Shown here: positions 1 to 8,989 of the stretch, piece by piece
How the letters are laid out: each line of letters opens with the position of its first letter
Position numbering within the stretch: the first letter of the stretch is position 1
From: Phormidium tenue FACHB-1050
Lineage (GTDB): Bacteria > Cyanobacteriota > Cyanobacteriia > Pseudanabaenales > Pseudanabaenaceae
Assembly (NCBI RefSeq): GCF_014696925.1
Contig: NZ_JACJQY010000021.1
Coordinates: 1 to 64,000 of the forward strand
Direction of reading: 5' to 3'
DNA length: 64,000 bases
Translations under genes and position numbers: made by a program
Notes under the pieces: generated by a model
The model's database searches: none
Told to the model about the DNA's origin: nothing
What the model saw: only the letters and a program-made list of their open reading frames with translations

Positions 1-166
1 TGTGTCGGGTTCGCTTCGCTTTCGCTCGTCTCTCCCTTCAGCGCTTTATTAAGTTAGCAAGCTTAATTAACTTTGTCAAGCGTTTTCTTGAATAAAGTTT
101 TAATTTTTTGCTAGAAATCCTCTCAAAGCTATACGTAATAAGGCATTAAGAGAAGAAACTTTTTTA
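1..166. other. Left edge, no gene recognised
   Basis: No open reading frame or RNA gene could be supported here. The stretch is AT-rich and lies just downstream of the ppa stop codon. A gene cut by the window edge is possible but nothing identifies it. Confidence 0.4.
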
Positions 167-682
167 TTATTTGGGCAAAGCAGCATCAATAGATTTGGTT
201 ACAAGAGCTTGAACTGCTTCTACACCTTCCCAGCCTCTGATTTCAGTGACTTTCTTTTCTAGGTTTTTATAGGAACGGAAAAACTCAGCAATTTCTTCAA
301 GGCGATGGGGGGCAATATCAGCCAATGTTTTAACATCAGCATAGCGGGGATCTTTAGCGGGGACGCAGAGGATTTTTTCGTCGCGATCGCCGCCATCAAT
401 CATGATCAGCATCCCGATGGGGCGTGCAGGAATAACGCAACCAGGAAATGTGGGTTGATCCATGATCACCATGCCATCAAGAGGGTCTCCATCATCAGCA
501 AGGGTGTTGGGGACAAAACCATAGTCATAGGGATATTGGACTGAGGAGTAAAGGACACGATCAAGGGCAAAAGCATTGAGGTCTTTGTCGAATTCGTATT
601 TATTTTTGCTGCCTGCGGGGATTTCAATCAGGACGTTGAGGATGCCTGCTTTAGGTTGGGGGGGGATGCGCGATAAGTCCAT
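167..682 (-). CDS. ppa: Inorganic pyrophosphatase
   Basis: Soluble family I pyrophosphatase that hydrolyses PPi to two phosphates and pulls biosynthetic reactions forward in the cytoplasm. The 171-residue length is normal for the bacterial family. The metal-binding signature [10 protein letters not shown] is present, followed by the acidic AKDPRYADV segment that supplies further Mg ligands, and the early YEFDKD motif is intact. The ATG is preceded by an AAGGAGT-like Shine-Dalgarno on the minus strand. It stands alone, with no gene in the next 470 bp upstream. Confidence 0.95.
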
Positions 683-1167
683 TGGGTACTCCTTGATTTA
701 GTTTTTGAGTTGTTATTTTTTTTATGCTATGACAGATGCTAGTCGCATAGGAGATCGTAGGCTGCCTAGAAAAAGTATAGCGATCGCAAGTACCGTTAAG
801 ACATAAAACCTAGAAAGAGATGACAGCATTTAACATCACCATCCTTGTTACAGCACTTTGCGCTGACTGAAAGCCCTGAGTAATTTCTGGAAGACTTGCA
901 GAGCAAGTCTTCCAGAAATTACTCAGGGCTACTCAAAGCCTTAAAAGACTTTAAACTTAGATGGTGACAACAATAATTCACAAAGGTGTAAGGACACTTT
1001 TATGAATTGGCGCTCAAATCGAGTGAAGTTTTTAAAAGAAAAAGCATACTTTTTTTCTTTTGGTATAAGTGCGTAAGGAAAATGTATTTGAGGTTAATTA
1101 GTTACGCTGATATTCACGTTAAGAAAAGTATGCTTTACTGTGATGCATGTGAAGTGTGAGGATGTGC
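683..1167. other. Intergenic region ppa-murI
   Basis: About 480 bp without a gene, containing the promoters of the divergent ppa and murI genes. It holds the perfect hairpin at 872-930. A 13-bp inverted repeat, AAAGCATACTTTT at 1041-1053 and AAAAGTATGCTTT at 1124-1136, lies just ahead of murI and could be a protein-binding site or an RNA fold. Its function is unknown. Confidence 0.6.
872..930. repeat. Perfect hairpin, 27-bp arms
   Basis: The two 27-nt arms (872-898 and 904-930) are exactly complementary, separated by a 5-nt loop CAGAG. There is no T-run and no gene ends nearby, so it is not an obvious terminator. It belongs to the hairpin class found through the whole window. Confidence 0.9.
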
Positions 1168-1998
1168 ATGTTTTTGCAGCAAGAAGCTCGGTTCCCTATT
1201 GGTGTTTTTGATAGTGGGGTTGGGGGACTTACGGTTTTACAAGAAGTTCATCGCCAATTGCCTAATGAGTCTGTGGTTTATTTCGGTGATACAGCAAGAT
1301 TGCCCTACGGGAAGCGATCGCCTGCTGAAATCATTGAGTATGTATATGAGATTTTGCACTGGATGCAGTCTGAGCAAGTCAAGATGGCAATCATGGCTTG
1401 TAATACCAGTTCGGCTTTAGCATTAGATATAGTGCGAAAAGATTTTGATCTGCCGATTTTAGGATTGATTTTGCCAGGAGCGAGAGCAGCTGTTGGTAAA
1501 GGCAAGAGAATTGGGGTAATTGCCACGACCGCAACTGTTAAAAGTGAAGCTTATGTAAGGGCTATTTGTGAAAGCGATCCTCAAGCACAGGTTTTTCAGG
1601 TAGATTGTCCTGAATTTGTACCTTTGATTGAGTCTGATCGGATTAACGATCCATACACATTGCAAGTAGCCAAGGATTATTTACAACCACTGGTTGAGGC
1701 AAATATTGATACTTTAGTTTTGGGTTGTACTCATTACCCACATTTATCAGGGGTTTTACGCCAAATTTTGCCGTCTCATGTGGCTCTAGTGAATCCTGCG
1801 TCTTATGTGGTGAGAGCAGCAAGTCAAGAGTTAGATTTGATGGGACTAAGATGCTTAGATAATCGTAGCGATCGCGCTGAGACTCGATTTTTTGTAAGCG
1901 GCGATCCAGATCGTTTTGCTCAAGTATCACGACGCTGGCTAGGAAAGTCGCCATTGGTGGAAAAAGTTTACCTATCTCCTGTAGAATTGCTGTCTTAA
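1168..1998 (+). CDS. murI: Glutamate racemase
   Basis: Cofactor-independent racemase that converts L- to D-glutamate for peptidoglycan precursors. The signature FDSGVGGLTVL lies near the N terminus. Both catalytic cysteine motifs are present, ACNTSS in the first half and LGCTHYPHL in the second. I chose the ATG at 1168 because GAGG at 1158-1161 is well placed for it; in-frame GTG 1156 and ATG 1162 would add a few residues. The gene runs straight into two cell-wall amidases on the same strand, which suggests a wall-synthesis cluster. Confidence 0.95.
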   Translation: MFLQQEARFPIGVFDSGVGGLTVLQEVHRQLPNESVVYFGDTARLPYGKRSPAEIIEYVYEILHWMQSEQVKMAIMACNTSSALALDIVRKDFDLPILGLILPGARAAVGKGKRIGVIATTATVKSEAYVRAICESDPQAQVFQVDCPEFVPLIESDRINDPYTLQVAKDYLQPLVEANIDTLVLGCTHYPHLSGVLRQILPSHVALVNPASYVVRAASQELDLMGLRCLDNRSDRAETRFFVSGDPDRFAQVSRRWLGKSPLVEKVYLSPVELLS

Positions 1999-2024
1999 AG
2001 TTTTGATTGGCAAGCTCTAGTCAA

Positions 2025-3494
2025 ATGGGAGTAATTTTTTTGAACCCATATTACCGACGATCGCTATGGCTAGTAATGTTAATGGCTGGGACATGCTTAG
2101 GTACACCAGCAGTTAATGCTCAAGTGCCTCTTAGCTTATCAGTACAGGACAATAATCTCCAAGCACAACTACCATCGTCAAGTCAGCAGTTACAGTTACG
2201 CAGCGTCCAAGTTAATGCGAATGGATTTGCCCTACAAATTAATGGCATTCCTCAAATGCGGGCATCACGAGTAGCTAACCCTGATCGCATTATTTTAGAT
2301 TTACAAGCAACCGAAGTTTCACCCTATATCCATAACTCCATAGTACCGATCAATCGCTTCGGGGTAAGGCAAATTAGAGTGGCTCAGTTTCAAAAATCCC
2401 CTGCGATCGCTCGGTTAGTTTTTGATCTGGATAGTAGTAGCCCTGTCAATTGGCAGAGTTCTTTCGATCAAGCACGTGGTCTATTGGTACTACGCCCCAT
2501 AGGGGCAGAAAACCTCAATACAAGTTTGCCAGTAACAACTTCGTCTATAGCGAACAAGGGTTTAGCTACGACAATTGAGGGTTTGTCTTTTAATGGTTAT
2601 GGTCAGCTGGTAATTCAGGCTAGTCGAGCGATTTCCTACCGTAGCAGTGTAGATTTAGCTAGTAATACCTACAGTGTCACAATTCCTGCGACTCGGATTT
2701 CATCGCAGTTACGCCGACCAATCTTAGGAGCAAATAGTCCTATAGAGCAAATTCGCCTCAATCAGGTGGGTGATGCAGTAGTCGTTAGTGTGAAAACAGT
2801 CGCAGGTTGGCAGATTAACGAGACTAGCCGCACGAATCCGCTAGCGATCGCTTTACAGTTAACAAGTGTTGGACAAGTTACCGCAGGTCTTCCCCAAAAT
2901 ACGCGATCGCAAGTTCAGCCCAACTATGGCAATGTCACTTCTGGTCGCCAACTAGTTGTGATTGACCCAGGGCATGGGGGACCAGATGTAGGTGCTACCA
3001 GAAATGGAGTCTACGAAAAAGATATTGTGCTAGCAATGAGTAAACAGCTCGGCAGGATATTGCAGCAAATGGGATATTCTGTGATGTATACACGCACTGA
3101 GGATATAGACCTCGATCTAGAACCAAGAGTGCAGATGGCGGAGAATGCTAGAGCGAGTGCATTTGTCAGCGTTCATGTTAACTCCCTTGATGCAAGTTCA
3201 TCACAGGTTAATGGGGTTGAAACTTATCATGCACCTAATGCGTCTTTGGGTAAGAATCTTGCAGAATTGGTACATCAGCAAATTATTGCGAGTACAGGTG
3301 CAAATGACCGTGGTGTGAGGTCAGCTAGATTTTATGTGATTACGAAAACTTCAATGCCTGCAATTTTGGTAGAAACTGGATTTATTACAAATCCATCAGA
3401 GGCTTCAAGGTTGCTTAATAATAACTATCAAGAGCGAATGGCCGCAGCGATCGCTCAAGGAATCGATCAATTCTTGAAATCTTACCGAAGATAG
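2025..3494 (+). CDS. amiC: N-acetylmuramoyl-L-alanine amidase with AMIN domain (copy 1)
   Basis: Periplasmic zinc amidase that cleaves stem peptides from glycan strands, acting in cell separation and septal peptidoglycan remodelling. It has a signal peptide (hydrophobic stretch then PAVNAQV), an N-terminal AMIN-like targeting domain, a second AMIN-like segment around residues 170-260, and a C-terminal Amidase_3 domain. Zn-site motifs are VIDPGHGG, the Glu of YEKD, and SVHVNS, with the catalytic Glu in LVETGFI. An in-frame TTG at 2007 would extend the N terminus before the signal peptide; ATG 2025 is preferred. It is only 26 bp downstream of murI and 12 bp upstream of a paralogue. Confidence 0.92.
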   Translation: MGVIFLNPYYRRSLWLVMLMAGTCLGTPAVNAQVPLSLSVQDNNLQAQLPSSSQQLQLRSVQVNANGFALQINGIPQMRASRVANPDRIILDLQATEVSPYIHNSIVPINRFGVRQIRVAQFQKSPAIARLVFDLDSSSPVNWQSSFDQARGLLVLRPIGAENLNTSLPVTTSSIANKGLATTIEGLSFNGYGQLVIQASRAISYRSSVDLASNTYSVTIPATRISSQLRRPILGANSPIEQIRLNQVGDAVVVSVKTVAGWQINETSRTNPLAIALQLTSVGQVTAGLPQNTRSQVQPNYGNVTSGRQLVVIDPGHGGPDVGATRNGVYEKDIVLAMSKQLGRILQQMGYSVMYTRTEDIDLDLEPRVQMAENARASAFVSVHVNSLDASSSQVNGVETYHAPNASLGKNLAELVHQQIIASTGANDRGVRSARFYVITKTSMPAILVETGFITNPSEASRLLNNNYQERMAAAIAQGIDQFLKSYRR

Positions 3495-3506
3495 ATAATC
3501 TGGGAA

Positions 3507-5066
3507 TTGCTCCAGATTAAAAAATCTATTAAGAATCTAGCTGCTCGATCTTCTCAACTTTTAGATCTTTATGCCCACGGGAGAACTACTTTGCGATATC
3601 GACAACTAGCAGTTGGAATTTTGATGACTGTAGTTACTGACTATATCAGCCCTGTCTTAGGGCAGTTACAAGCACAGTCGATCAACAACACATCTAACTT
3701 ATCTAGTAAAGTTCAAATAAACAGCATTCGAGCAACTAACAATGGCTTAATGCTGACTGTTAATGCTAATCCTCAAATTCGCATCCAAAGAGAGAATAAT
3801 CCCGATCGCTTAATTGTCGATCTGCAAAACGCGAATTTGGCGCAACAATTACATCAATCAACTCTGCCAATGAACCGACTCGGCATTAAGCAAGTCAGAG
3901 TAGCTCAGTTTCAGAATAATCCTGCGATAGCCAGACTAGTTTTTGATCTCGATAGTAGTGATCCAAGCAGCAAATTTGCATGGCAAAGTCAGTACATCCC
4001 TGCCACTAGAACCCTACTACTAACTCAATCAAATCAAACTGCTCAAGAATTCCCAATTAATCCCTCAATCAATCCCAATCTAAGTCTCCCTAGACCAATT
4101 AATACTCCCAGCAGCCCCACATCTTCTACGCCTGCGGCGATCGAAAGATTGAGTTTTAGTAGTACTGGTCAACTCATTGTTTCAGCAAGCCAGCCCGTGA
4201 GCTATCGGATTGGTTTTGATGCTAACTCTGGTACTTATAACTTAACGGTTGCTAATGCAAAAATCTCACCAAATTTACAGCGTCCCAATCTTGCGGCAAA
4301 CAGCCCTATTGAAAGAATTAGGCTCTCGCAAGTGGGAACCTCTGTGGAAATTGGGATCAAAACGATCGCTGGTTGGCAAGTACGTGAAACTCAACGTCTC
4401 AATAATCAACAAATTCAATTACAAGTTTCACTCAATAGTATTGTTCCAAACAACCAAACACCTTTACCTAATAACAATCCTGTTCCCCAATCTCCTCTAA
4501 ATACAGGTGAGCGTCGCCGAGGAGTAATCCTAGTTGACGCAGGGCATGGCGGGCGTGACCCAGGTGCTATTGGTAACGGCATACAGGAAAAAGATGTTGT
4601 TTTAGACATCAGCATTAGCTTAGGAAAAGCCCTGCAAAATATGGGTTACACGGTTTATTACACTCGTACTAGTGATGTAGAAATTGATTTGGAGCCGCGT
4701 GTAGCTCTTGCCGAGAGAGTTAATGCTGATGTGTTTGTAAGTATTCATGCGAACTCTCTGGCTTCTCGCAACAATAGCGTTAATGGGGTAGAAACTTTTT
4801 TTGCCCGAGGCTCAACAATTGGGAGAACGCTAGCTAGCTACGTTCAGTCACAAATCATATCAGCGACTGGTGCAACTGATCGCAGTGCTAAAGCCGCAGG
4901 TTTTTACGTAATTGCTAGAACTTCGATGCCTGCTATTTTAGTGGAGACTGGTTTTGTGACAAACCCGACTGAAGCGAGAAATCTTAGCAATCCTAGCTAT
5001 CAAAAACAGATGGCTGATGCGATCGCACGAGGTATCGATCAGTTCATGCGTGTTCGTGGTAGGTAA
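3507..5066 (+). CDS. N-acetylmuramoyl-L-alanine amidase with AMIN domain (copy 2)
   Basis: Tandem paralogue of the preceding gene with the same architecture: secretion signal (LAVGILMTVVTDYISP), AMIN domain (NPDRLIVDLQNANL), a second AMIN-like block after a Pro/Ser/Thr-rich linker, and a C-terminal Amidase_3 catalytic domain. The Zn motifs VDAGHGG, QEKD and SIHANS and the catalytic LVETGF are all intact. The start is probably TTG at 3507, with only a weak GGGA upstream; no in-frame ATG precedes the signal segment. Paired AmiC-type amidases are known in filamentous cyanobacteria, where one drills septal nanopores; a role of that kind here is inference. Confidence 0.9.
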   Translation: MLQIKKSIKNLAARSSQLLDLYAHGRTTLRYRQLAVGILMTVVTDYISPVLGQLQAQSINNTSNLSSKVQINSIRATNNGLMLTVNANPQIRIQRENNPDRLIVDLQNANLAQQLHQSTLPMNRLGIKQVRVAQFQNNPAIARLVFDLDSSDPSSKFAWQSQYIPATRTLLLTQSNQTAQEFPINPSINPNLSLPRPINTPSSPTSSTPAAIERLSFSSTGQLIVSASQPVSYRIGFDANSGTYNLTVANAKISPNLQRPNLAANSPIERIRLSQVGTSVEIGIKTIAGWQVRETQRLNNQQIQLQVSLNSIVPNNQTPLPNNNPVPQSPLNTGERRRGVILVDAGHGGRDPGAIGNGIQEKDVVLDISISLGKALQNMGYTVYYTRTSDVEIDLEPRVALAERVNADVFVSIHANSLASRNNSVNGVETFFARGSTIGRTLASYVQSQIISATGATDRSAKAAGFYVIARTSMPAILVETGFVTNPTEARNLSNPSYQKQMADAIARGIDQFMRVRGR

Positions 5067-5101
5067 AAAACAGGGAACCGCTTCGCGATTCCCCTGTTTT
5101 T
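5065..5101. terminator. Bidirectional terminator
   Basis: A hairpin with stem ACAGGG/CCCTGT and flanking A- and T-runs lies exactly between two convergent genes, so it can terminate both. Confidence 0.85.
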
Positions 5102-5102
5102 C

Positions 5103-6245
5103 TCAAGAAGGAGCATTAGAAAATTCTAATGGAGATTGAGATTGCTGTTGATGTCTAGCATCGGTAATTAACCAATCTAAAGCTGCTGCTTGCAAATCGA
5201 TAGTTGCACCCGTTTTGTCAACACAATAACGACCAAACACCAATTTATCGACTAGCCGCACATCTGATAAGCGCGAATACTCAAAAATTACGCTGCGCTC
5301 AACCACAGCCCCACTGCAAACATGACAATTAGGGCCAATCATTGTTGGGCCAATGATGGTCGCACCATCCTCTATTTGAGTCATACCCCCAATATAGACA
5401 GGACCACGGATGTCTACCTTGTCCCAGTTCACCGAAACATTTAAACCTGTATAAACGCCTGGCTTAACTTCCTGCCCAGGAATATTAACGTTTTTAATTT
5501 TGTCTGAAAGGACATCTTGAATTGCTTGCCAATAATCGGGAACTTTACCAATATCGACCCATTGAAAATCCATAGAAATAGCATGGAAAGGAAGGTTATC
5601 TGATACCAACCTAGGAAACAAATCACTGCCAAGGTCAAATTCCATATCCGAAGGCACATAATCGAGGATTTCTGGCTCGAAAATATAGATACCTGTATTG
5701 ATGGTATTGCTTAGAGCTGACTCAACACTTGGCTTTTCCTGAAACTGTTTGATTCGACCATCGGAGTCCGTAACTACAACTCCATAGCTCGACACCTGAT
5801 CTCTAGGAACAGTTTTCGTAATAATCGTAGCTAGAGATTTTTTTTGACGATGCCAGTTAACGGCATAGGTGAGATCGAGATCGATCAATGCATCACCACA
5901 AAGAACAACAAAAGTATCGTCAAAAAAAGGAGAGAAATCTTGAATTTTTTTGAGCCCACCAGCCGATCCAAGCGCACTACCTTGGAGCTTGCCATCAATA
6001 ATGGTTCCTTCAAAGGAATAAGCCATCTGCACGCCAAACTTTTGACCATCTCGAAAATAATTTTCGATCTCTTCTGACAAGTGGCTAACGTTAACCATAA
6101 TCTGATCAAAGCCGTGCTGTCTGAGTAACTCAACTAGAAACTCCATTACAGGTTTTTGCATGATCGGGATCATGGGCTTAGGCATGATATTCGTGATCGG
6201 GCGGATTCTAGTACCTTTACCCGCAGCCAAAATCATGGCTTTCAT
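5103..6245 (-). CDS. NDP-sugar pyrophosphorylase (mannose-1-P guanylyltransferase / glucose-1-P thymidylyltransferase type)
   Basis: Transfers a nucleotidyl group to a sugar 1-phosphate to make an activated sugar for glycans or exopolysaccharide. The N-terminal Rossmann-like nucleotidyltransferase domain opens with ILAAGKGTRIRPIT and PKPMIPI, has LCGDALIDLDL as metal site, and WVDIGKVPDYWQA before the C-terminal part. Residues about 265-350 form a left-handed beta-helix (hexapeptide-repeat) domain. The length of 380 fits bacterial GMPP-like enzymes. The sugar and nucleotide specificity cannot be told from sequence. Confidence 0.85.
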   Translation of the reverse strand: MKAMILAAGKGTRIRPITNIMPKPMIPIMQKPVMEFLVELLRQHGFDQIMVNVSHLSEEIENYFRDGQKFGVQMAYSFEGTIIDGKLQGSALGSAGGLKKIQDFSPFFDDTFVVLCGDALIDLDLTYAVNWHRQKKSLATIITKTVPRDQVSSYGVVVTDSDGRIKQFQEKPSVESALSNTINTGIYIFEPEILDYVPSDMEFDLGSDLFPRLVSDNLPFHAISMDFQWVDIGKVPDYWQAIQDVLSDKIKNVNIPGQEVKPGVYTGLNVSVNWDKVDIRGPVYIGGMTQIEDGATIIGPTMIGPNCHVCSGAVVERSVIFEYSRLSDVRLVDKLVFGRYCVDKTGATIDLQAAALDWLITDARHQQQSQSPLEFSNAPS

Positions 6246-6455
6246 AAATTACGTTCTCCTCTCACTACGATTAAATGGCACTTGCATATCTTAGTAATTT
6301 GGTTACTACGTTATGTTCAAGAACCCTAAAAACCCGTCTTATCATACCCTGTAAGCCGTCTAAAAAAACTTAGGAAAGACTAGCTAGTTAGCCTCTAACT
6401 TAGAGCGGCAATGCTTTAACATAGCCACTCGATTTTTTAAACATATTTAGAATAT

Positions 6456-7103
6456 TTAGACATCAATACTACGACTGTTGTATAGACTCATTGCTTTTTC
6501 TAGTCCATCCGCTAAAATACTGGTAACTGTGGACTCAGCCAGATCAAGAATTTCAGGCAAGATTTTAGTTTCAGCGGACGAAAACCCGCCTAAAACATGG
6601 TTAGTGACGTTTTGATTAGCTTTAGAAGCGATCGCACTATTATCACCATCAACTTTACTGCCACGACCAATTCCAAGACGAAGCCGAGGAAAATTTTGCG
6701 TACCAAGATGCGAAATTATGGACTTCATGCCATTGTGTCCCCCTGCGGAGCCTGAAGGACGCAATCGCAATTTACCAAGGGGTAAATCCATATCGTCATA
6801 GATCACTAGAATATTGGCAGGATTCGCCTTAAACCAATCAGCACAGGCTCGTACCGATTGTCCTGAGACATTCATATAGGTAGTTGGTTTGAGCAAACGG
6901 ATCTTACCGCTACTAGCTAATCGAGTCGATAATCGACCTTCGCCAAAAATGCCATAAAAGCGCTTTTCTTTACCAAGAGAGATACCCCAAGATGTCGCTA
7001 AGCGATCAATCGCCATAAAACCAATATTGTGACGGGTACGCTCATATTCGGTACCGGGGTTACCCAGTCCCACAATCAGAGAAATAGATTGAGTCTCAAG
7101 CAT
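6456..7103 (-). CDS. pth: Peptidyl-tRNA hydrolase
   Basis: Releases tRNA from peptidyl-tRNA dropped by ribosomes. The signature VGLGNPGTEYERTRHNIGF carries the catalytic His; NVSGQSV and DDMDLPLGKLRLRPSGSAGG follow, with the GGHNGMKSI loop. The ATG overlaps the 3' end of tatA by 8 bp, so the two are translationally coupled. The C-terminal tail beyond about residue 190 is less conserved. Confidence 0.95.
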   Translation of the reverse strand: MLETQSISLIVGLGNPGTEYERTRHNIGFMAIDRLATSWGISLGKEKRFYGIFGEGRLSTRLASSGKIRLLKPTTYMNVSGQSVRACADWFKANPANILVIYDDMDLPLGKLRLRPSGSAGGHNGMKSIISHLGTQNFPRLRLGIGRGSKVDGDNSAIASKANQNVTNHVLGGFSSAETKILPEILDLAESTVTSILADGLEKAMSLYNSRSIDV

Positions 7104-7401
7104 CCGAGGCAGTTGTTACTTCCTTAGTTTCTTCTGAAGATGTGGCAACAGCAGCAGCGACGGGTGTGGCCACATCAGGATTTGGTTGTGCCGTCGGTTT
7201 ATCGACAATGGTTGCAGTTTGCTCAAGGCGATCGGCTTCGCGCTTAAACTCTGATTCAAATTCACGGGAGGCATCTTGAAACCCTTTAATCGCTTTGCCC
7301 ATACTGCGCCCAATTTCTGGCAGTTTTTTTGGACCAAAGATCAAAAGTGCTACCAACATGATCAGAATCATTTCAGGCAAGCCAATACCAAAAATATTCA
7401 T
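7096..7401 (-). CDS. tatA: Sec-independent translocase subunit TatA/TatE
   Basis: Pore-forming subunit of the twin-arginine translocase, which in cyanobacteria acts in the thylakoid and plasma membranes. It has a short N-terminal membrane helix (MNIFGIGLPEMILIMLVALL), the hinge FGPKKLPEIGRSMGKAIKGF, an amphipathic helix and a variable Ala/Thr/Glu-rich tail. The 101-residue length is typical. It lies downstream of psbH on the same strand, separated by a hairpin, and overlaps pth. Confidence 0.93.
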   Translation of the reverse strand: MNIFGIGLPEMILIMLVALLIFGPKKLPEIGRSMGKAIKGFQDASREFESEFKREADRLEQTATIVDKPTAQPNPDVATPVAAAVATSSEETKEVTTASDA

Positions 7402-7447
7402 GGGGAGTGACCTTAAAATTTATATACAACGAAAACTATTGATACGT

Positions 7448-7472
7448 TAAAGGCACGCAGAGCGTGCCTTTA
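7448..7472. terminator. Hairpin between psbH and tatA
   Basis: Stem TAAAGGCACGC / GCGTGCCTTTA with a 3-nt AGA loop. It lies downstream of psbH and 47 bp ahead of tatA, so it may be a terminator or attenuator. Confidence 0.7.
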
Positions 7473-7496
7473 ATCTTTGCTAAGGATAGCTAGAAC

Positions 7497-7691
7497 CTAG
7501 CCGCCCCAGTTGAGGTTAACACCATCAAGGATCAAGGAAGAGTTGTACAACTGGAGAATAATTACCAGAAATACAAGAAACAACGCCATGAATACAGCCA
7601 TGAGAGGGGTAGTTCCCCAGCCACGAGAGACCTTACCGTATTCTGCGTTCAAAGGTCTGAGGATATCGCCAAGGCGGGTACGTTGTGACAT
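7497..7691 (-). CDS. psbH: Photosystem II reaction centre protein H
   Basis: Small one-helix PSII subunit near CP47 that influences QB-site function and assembly. The 64-residue sequence has the family pattern: hydrophilic N terminus ([12 protein letters not shown]), the motif [12 protein letters not shown], one membrane helix and a short lumenal tail ending WGG. As in other cyanobacteria, it lies back to back with psbN on the opposite strand. Confidence 0.97.
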   Translation of the reverse strand: MSQRTRLGDILRPLNAEYGKVSRGWGTTPLMAVFMALFLVFLVIILQLYNSSLILDGVNLNWGG

Positions 7692-7768
7692 AACTTTGTC
7701 TTCTTAAAAGGATTGTTACAAAATAGTATAATTGTAATTAAGAATAACTCAAATCATTGGTTCAATTC

Positions 7769-7900
7769 ATGGAAAACGCAACTTCGATCGCGGTGACTAT
7801 TGCCGTATGTGTGATCGTTTTAACAGCTTATGCGATATACGTGGCGTTTGGTCCACCCAATAAAGAATTAGTCGATCAGTTTGAAGAACACGAAGATTAA
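7769..7900 (+). CDS. psbN: PsbN protein
   Basis: A 43-residue one-helix thylakoid protein needed for PSII reaction-centre assembly and repair rather than being a stable subunit. It begins MENATSIAVTIAVCVIV and ends with the typical FGPPNKELVDQFEEHED tail. It is divergent from psbH, 77 bp away, which is the usual cyanobacterial placement. Confidence 0.96.
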   Translation: MENATSIAVTIAVCVIVLTAYAIYVAFGPPNKELVDQFEEHED

Positions 7901-7903
7901 TTT

Positions 7904-7932
7904 AACTAAACCGTGCCTTGCGCGGTTTAGGC
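7904..7932. terminator. Short hairpin after psbN
   Basis: The stem TAAACCG/CGGTTTA begins a few bases after the psbN stop codon and probably acts as its terminator. Confidence 0.55.
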
Positions 7933-7951
7933 GAATAGTTTAGGCGAATAG

Positions 7952-8377
7952 ATGATTAAAAACTTACGACTAACTCATGAAGTTTTGGATGTATCAGAGG
8001 TCTATACGATAGCTGATAATGCCCGTAATGGAGCCGTGGTGCTGATGAGCGGCATGGTACGCAATCAGACGGGGGGAAGAGCCGTTGATTATTTGGACTA
8101 TCAAGCCTATGAATCGATGGCTTTACAAGTTTTTCAGGAAATTAGCGATCGCTGCCATCAGAAATTTCCAGACGTTACCGAAGTTGTCATTCATCATCGT
8201 CTAGGAAAGTTAAAAATTGGCGAAATTAGCGTTTTAGTCGCAGTGGGTTCTCCACACCGTGCTGAAGCTTTTGAAGCTTGTCGTTATGCGATCGACACTT
8301 TGAAAATTGATGCCCCGATCTGGAAAAAAGAATTTTGGCTGGACGGCATCAGCAGTTGGGTAAATTGTCCCATATAA
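7952..8377 (+). CDS. moaE: Molybdopterin synthase catalytic subunit
   Basis: Large subunit of MPT synthase; with MoaD it transfers sulfur to precursor Z in molybdenum cofactor synthesis. Motifs are GMVRNQTGGRAVDYLDYQAY, HHRLGKLKIGE and the active-site region VGSPHRAEAFEACRYAID...IWKKE. The 141-residue length is standard. No moaD lies next to it. Confidence 0.93.
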   Translation: MIKNLRLTHEVLDVSEVYTIADNARNGAVVLMSGMVRNQTGGRAVDYLDYQAYESMALQVFQEISDRCHQKFPDVTEVVIHHRLGKLKIGEISVLVAVGSPHRAEAFEACRYAIDTLKIDAPIWKKEFWLDGISSWVNCPI

Positions 8378-8379
8378 GT

Positions 8380-8402
8380 AAAAAGACGCTTTGCGTCCTT
8401 TT
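8380..8402. terminator. Terminator after moaE
   Basis: Hairpin GACGC-TTT-GCGTC with flanking A- and T-runs directly after the moaE stop. It overlaps the leader of the next gene, so it may attenuate read-through. Confidence 0.7.
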
Positions 8403-8416
8403 ATTTGGAGTTTTTG

Positions 8417-8989
8417 ATGCTGCTAGAAAAATCTTTTTTTGCTCGACCTGCATACGAAGTTGCGCCAGATTTATTGGGATGTACTCTAGTTAGAAGGATT
8501 GACAAGATTGAATATCGGGGAATTATTGTCGAAACTGAAGCCTATGACGCAACTGATCCTGCCTGTCATGGCTATCGCCGCAAAACTCAGCGCAATGCCG
8601 CTATTTTTGGTGAACCCTGTACTGCCTATGTTTATTTAATTTATGGAATTTATCATTGCGTTAATATCGTCACCGATCGCGAAGATTTTTGCAGTGCAGT
8701 ATTAATTCGGGCGATCGAATGCGATCGCTTACCAAGTTGGCACAATCCCAAAGAAAAGGCGCATCGAGCAGGGGCAGGACCTGGCAAACTTTGCCGCCTA
8801 TTAAAAATTGATCGACAACTTGATGGGGTAACGCTGCATCCAGATACGGATCTATGGCTCGAAGTACGATCACCTGATTTCGCTGAGCCAATTTACCAAA
8901 CCACAAGAATCGGAATTACGCAGGGAGTAGATATTCCTTGGCGTTGGTATTTAGGCGATCGCACCTCAGTATCTCGAAAAGTGACCTAA
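8417..8989 (+). CDS. 3-methyladenine DNA glycosylase (AAG/MPG family)
   Basis: Monofunctional glycosylase that excises alkylated purines in base-excision repair. The 190-residue protein matches the AAG fold: LARDLLG-type start ([17 protein letters not shown]), VETEAY with the catalytic Glu, the [11 protein letters not shown] segment, and the [15 protein letters not shown] strand. ATG 8417 has GGAG at 8406-8409; an in-frame TTG at 8405 would remove this spacing. Confidence 0.92.
   Translation: MLLEKSFFARPAYEVAPDLLGCTLVRRIDKIEYRGIIVETEAYDATDPACHGYRRKTQRNAAIFGEPCTAYVYLIYGIYHCVNIVTDREDFCSAVLIRAIECDRLPSWHNPKEKAHRAGAGPGKLCRLLKIDRQLDGVTLHPDTDLWLEVRSPDFAEPIYQTTRIGITQGVDIPWRWYLGDRTSVSRKVT

Noticed and set aside
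305-544. 79-codon frame on the plus strand
   Set aside because: Lies antisense inside ppa and has no independent features.
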